Below, one piece after another: positions 12,154 through 14,496 of a stretch of 14,496 nt of DNA (position 1 is its first letter; each line of letters begins with the position of its first letter). The stretch spans positions 1-14,496 of the forward strand of contig JASEHY010000015.1 of assembly GCA_030018555.1 (NCBI GenBank), given 5' to 3'. The notes under the pieces were generated by a model that was given only the letters and a program-made list of their open reading frames with translations, searched no databases and was not told the DNA's origin. A program made the translations under genes and the position numbers. This DNA comes from Planctomycetota bacterium. GTDB lineage: Bacteria > Planctomycetota > MHYJ01 > JACQXL01.

Positions 12154-14259
12154 ATGTTCCAGAGACGAATTTTTACTATTCTGGTAATTATTTCTATAAG
12201 TTGCTTTATCATCGTAGTGAGATTGTTTTCAATGCAGGTTATAGACAACTCATATTATCGGACTCAGTCGCGTAAATACGCTACAAGAATTGAGTTAATA
12301 GCCGAGCCGCGTGGTAAAATCCTTGACCGCAATGGTAATATACTCGCAACTAATAAACTATCGTTTGACCTGTTTTTTACACCATACCGTTTTTTCAGGG
12401 CAAAGCCCGCAGAAAGACCCGCTACTGCGACAAACATCAGAGCATCCCTTTCAGAAATAAACTATCTTGATGACCCTTCTTCTGCTCAATCACTTATCGT
12501 CAAAGAACTGGCAACACTATTATCGGTGCCAGAGACACCCACTGGGAGACCCACCGGGAAAGCAAAAGAGAACGAACTTGTCTCAAGGATTAAAGTTATT
12601 TACGAAAGGATTCTTAGCCGGTCTGCAACGAAATCAGAACGCGACAGAAGAAGTTATATCAGACAGCAATACTATAACAGATACAGAGTATTTTCGGGAC
12701 TGACCCTTGAGCAGGCATTACAGATTGAAACTCGTCCTGAAATATTTACTGGTTTTAGTGTTTCTGAAAAGGTTTCACGTCAGTATCTCTACAATGAGTT
12801 AGCATCTCATATCATTGGTTATATAGGCCCTATCTGGCAGGAGGAATATGATAAATTTATAGAAAAGGGCTATTTTTATGAAATGCTCAACCCGGCAGTA
12901 GATGAAAATACTTATCAGGCGTTAATTGACCTCGGAGAGTTCAAGGATGAATTTCTGGGTAGAATCGGGATTGAAAGACAGTTCAACAGACTTCTATCTG
13001 GCAAATATGGCGTCAGACTCAGCGAGTATGATTACGCCACCAGAGAAAAACGAGAACTCAGCAGAATAGAGTCAATTACAACACTTGATATTCAACTTAC
13101 CATTGACCTTGCCTTACAGAAAAAGGTAGAAGAATCCTTAAGGGGTAAAACAGGGGCGGCTATAGTTATGGATATTCATAACGGCGAGATACTCGCAATA
13201 GCAAGCGCACCTTCTTTCAATCCCAATCTGCTACAGCCACCGGTTGATAAACAGACCACAGAGTATATCACTAAATCGCCCTCCAAACCTTTATACAATA
13301 GAGCAATCGCCGGAGAGTATCCGCCCGGGTCAGTTTTTAAGATAATCACTGCTATCGCCGCACTGGAAGAAGGCAAAATCAAACCGAACACCACTTTTTA
13401 TTGTAATGGCTATTTTTCCCCTTCCTACAAGAAATTCAAATGCTGGATTGTGGAACATAATCGTGAACACGGCTCTTATGCGATTGAAGAAGGATTCAAA
13501 CATTCCTGTAATATCTTTTTCTATAATGCTGGTAAATTAGCCGGTGCTGATGCTCTAATAAATTGGGCAGGAAAGATGGGATTAGGGAAAAGAACTGATA
13601 TAGATATCGCAGGTGATAAAAGAGGACTGATACCAGAGCAAAGCGAATTATCCCGCCTCAGCGGGACGGATGGCGAAAAGCGAGGAAAATGGTCTTTATC
13701 TGAAACCCTTAATATCTCTATCGGTCAGGGAGACCTGATGGTTACCCCTCTGCAGATTGTAAGAATGATGTCTGCAGTAGCAAATGGAGGGAAACTTGTT
13801 AAACCCCGACTCATTAAAACTGACCTCGCACATAACATTCAGCATGAGCAGCCCAAAATATCGGTGCCAGCCGCCCCGAAGGGCGAACCTCGCCCCGAAG
13901 GGCGGGAGGCAGACCCGCGAGAGCGGGTAAGAACCGCCTCAGGTGGGGAAACAATGTGCGGAGCATCTCCAACTACACTCAAGCAGATTCATAACGGACT
14001 CTATAAAGTAGTGCATTCAGAAGGCGGCACCGCATATGGAACAGCGGTAAGGAATTTACCAGCGGTAGGTAAAACCGGGACAGCAGAGGTATCGGGTAAA
14101 CGTTCACACGCATGGTTTGCTGGCTTTGCACCATTTGATAAACCACGAATTGCCTTTGTAGTTGTTATTGAACACGGTGGTAGAGGGTCTGAGGTGGCAG
14201 CACCGGTAGCAGCGGAGTTTCTGCCAGAGGCACTATCTCTTTATTCGTCTAATAGATAA
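12154..14259 (+). CDS. mrdA: Penicillin-binding protein 2 (peptidoglycan transpeptidase)
   Basis: A 701-residue class B PBP of the elongation type, which crosslinks peptidoglycan in the periplasm, normally with RodA and MreB-C-D. One N-terminal transmembrane helix (about 6-27) is followed by the PBP dimerisation domain (EPRGKILDRNGNILATN about 51-67; LGRIGIERQFN about 268-278) and the transpeptidase domain: SVFK (Ser393 nucleophile, Lys396), SCN (451-453) and KTGT (640-643). All active-site motifs are intact. The start is ATG 12154, directly before the membrane helix; the longer frame from 12061 lies in repeat DNA. No Shine-Dalgarno sequence is visible. Two stretches look like repeat insertions: SRLSGT (500-505, palindrome 13651-13666) and about 570-597 (SVPAAPKGEPRPEGREAD and on) between SCN and KTGT, probably in surface loops. 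At 701 residues it is longer than E. coli PBP2 (633). rodA is not within the window. Confidence 0.95.
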   Translation: MFQRRIFTILVIISISCFIIVVRLFSMQVIDNSYYRTQSRKYATRIELIAEPRGKILDRNGNILATNKLSFDLFFTPYRFFRAKPAERPATATNIRASLSEINYLDDPSSAQSLIVKELATLLSVPETPTGRPTGKAKENELVSRIKVIYERILSRSATKSERDRRSYIRQQYYNRYRVFSGLTLEQALQIETRPEIFTGFSVSEKVSRQYLYNELASHIIGYIGPIWQEEYDKFIEKGYFYEMLNPAVDENTYQALIDLGEFKDEFLGRIGIERQFNRLLSGKYGVRLSEYDYATREKRELSRIESITTLDIQLTIDLALQKKVEESLRGKTGAAIVMDIHNGEILAIASAPSFNPNLLQPPVDKQTTEYITKSPSKPLYNRAIAGEYPPGSVFKIITAIAALEEGKIKPNTTFYCNGYFSPSYKKFKCWIVEHNREHGSYAIEEGFKHSCNIFFYNAGKLAGADALINWAGKMGLGKRTDIDIAGDKRGLIPEQSELSRLSGTDGEKRGKWSLSETLNISIGQGDLMVTPLQIVRMMSAVANGGKLVKPRLIKTDLAHNIQHEQPKISVPAAPKGEPRPEGREADPRERVRTASGGETMCGASPTTLKQIHNGLYKVVHSEGGTAYGTAVRNLPAVGKTGTAEVSGKRSHAWFAGFAPFDKPRIAFVVVIEHGGRGSEVAAPVAAEFLPEALSLYSSNR
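13651..13666 (+). repeat. Small CCCGC/GCGGG palindrome in mrdA
   Basis: TCCCGC, 4-nt loop, GCGGGA, read as SRLSGT. It resembles the hairpins at 9660-9674 and 11203-11218. Confidence 0.5.
13859..13950 (+). repeat. In-frame compound palindromic insertion in mrdA
   Basis: Positions 13870-13910 carry CCCCGAAGGGCG and GGCGAACCTCGCCC units and end GGGCGGGAGGC; CCCGC/GCGGG (13914-13927) and ACCGCCTCAGGTGGGG follow. The first part aligns over 41 bp with the complement of 4055-4095 in the WD40 gene and is read in the same frame (GEPRPEGREA against GEPRHAGREA). The junction phrase TATCGGTGCCAG also occurs at 12521-12532 in mrdA and, with one change, at the edge of the rho insertion (complement of 5713-5724), each time read as Ser-Val-Pro. 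Confidence 0.75.
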
Positions 14260-14279
14260 AAGGTAATCGTTCACCACCC

Positions 14280-14345
14280 TACGACCCTGAAGGGTCTTGG
14301 TAGCCACCATCCCGTGAGGGACAGGGCAAGAACCCTGAAGGGCAA
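14280..14345. repeat. Repeat shared with the oxidoreductase insertion
   Basis: It contains ACCCTGAAGGGT (14284-14295) and a second CCCTGAAGGGC (14332-14342). Positions 14297-14321 are the exact complement of 11667-11691 inside the oxidoreductase gene. Confidence 0.8.
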
Positions 14346-14416
14346 AGGCACAAAGGTAAGACGACCCAATTTATTTCCTCGTAATTTCTTTGTGTTCTTT
14401 GTGTCTTTGTGGTAAG
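14344..14416. repeat. CACAAAG-type fold-back repeat
   Basis: GGCACAAAGG on the left, and TTTGTGTTCTTTGTGTCTTTG with GTGGTAAG on the right (about 14389-14416), make an imperfect fold-back. Runs of ACAAAGACACAAAG are common dispersed intergenic repeats in many environmental genomes. Confidence 0.6.
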
Positions 14417-14456
14417 TTACCCCGTTTTCTTGCAGTATAGGAAAGTATAAAAGTAG

Positions 14457-14496
14457 CCACAGATTACACACCCGTACGGGCTGATTTAATCTGTGG
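14457..14496. repeat. Compact CCACAGATTA-bounded palindrome
   Basis: CCACAGATTA (14457-14466) and TAATCTGTGG (14487-14496) flank the perfect palindrome CCCGTACGGG (14471-14480). It has the same ends as 12008-12134 but only 20 bp inside, so it may be an uninterrupted form. Confidence 0.75.

Larger units (their letters stand above)
14260..14496. other. Repeat-filled region after mrdA
   Basis: No gene is seen in these 237 bp. They consist of three repeat units: a hairpin-rich unit related to the oxidoreductase insertion, a CACAAAG-type repeat and a CCACAGATTA-bounded palindrome. The minus-strand open frame at 14271-14471, with its HKDTKNTKKLRG peptide, is translated repeat sequence, a common cause of false gene calls. 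No terminator with a T-tract was found for mrdA. Confidence 0.7.

Noticed and set aside
14271..14471. 66-residue minus-strand frame containing HKDTKNTKKLRG
   Set aside because: It is translated CACAAAG-type repeat DNA, a well-known source of false gene calls.
9371..14496. Regularly spaced short repeats as a possible CRISPR array
   Set aside because: Repeats are palindromic, differ in family and spacing, and no cas gene is present.

Overview
The window looks like a chromosomal segment of an uncultured Gram-negative bacterium, most likely of the Planctomycetota/Omnitrophota (PVC) type. The pointers are exported HEAT-repeat/VWA and WD40 proteins, a tryptophan-rich motif (WLNWYEANKD, WIEWFKQKKK) ending helical-repeat regions in two proteins, coaE next to rho, and a Gfo/Idh oxidoreductase of the kind often found beside lipid A genes. 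This placement is inference and modest in confidence. By eye the DNA is moderately AT-rich, broken by short GC-rich palindromic patches.

Layout. Eight genes run on the minus strand, read from right to left: an exported protein of unknown function (8062-9384), a membrane-anchored substrate-binding-like protein (6715-7827), coaE (6046-6675), rho (4286-5830), a seven-bladed WD40 protein (3133-4197), a HEAT/VWA protein (1427-3106), and a MNT/HEPN toxin-antitoxin pair (841-1131 and 491-844). Three genes run divergently on the plus strand: an archaeal-type fructose-1,6-bisphosphate aldolase/phosphatase (9702-10802), a Gfo/Idh/MocA oxidoreductase (10879-12006) and penicillin-binding protein 2 (12154-14259). 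There is no tRNA, rRNA, CRISPR array or transposase.

How the genes relate. coaE (coenzyme A synthesis), rho (transcription termination) and mrdA (cell-wall elongation) are housekeeping. The FBP aldolase/phosphatase points to gluconeogenesis. The WD40 and HEAT/VWA proteins are both exported, 26 bp apart, and probably form one unit. The toxin-antitoxin pair has its own consensus promoter, and its HEPN subunit has lost the catalytic histidine.

The most unusual aspect is a dense population of short palindromic repeats in several families. They fill the intergenic gaps, nest inside one another, and also sit in frame inside coding sequences: the N-terminal extension of Rho, the linker of the WD40 protein, the C-terminal domain of the oxidoreductase and the transpeptidase domain of PBP2. 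One family encodes nearly the same peptide (GEPRxxGREA) in two unrelated proteins. This resembles the palindromic elements known inside Rickettsia genes and is the best candidate here for an undescribed system.
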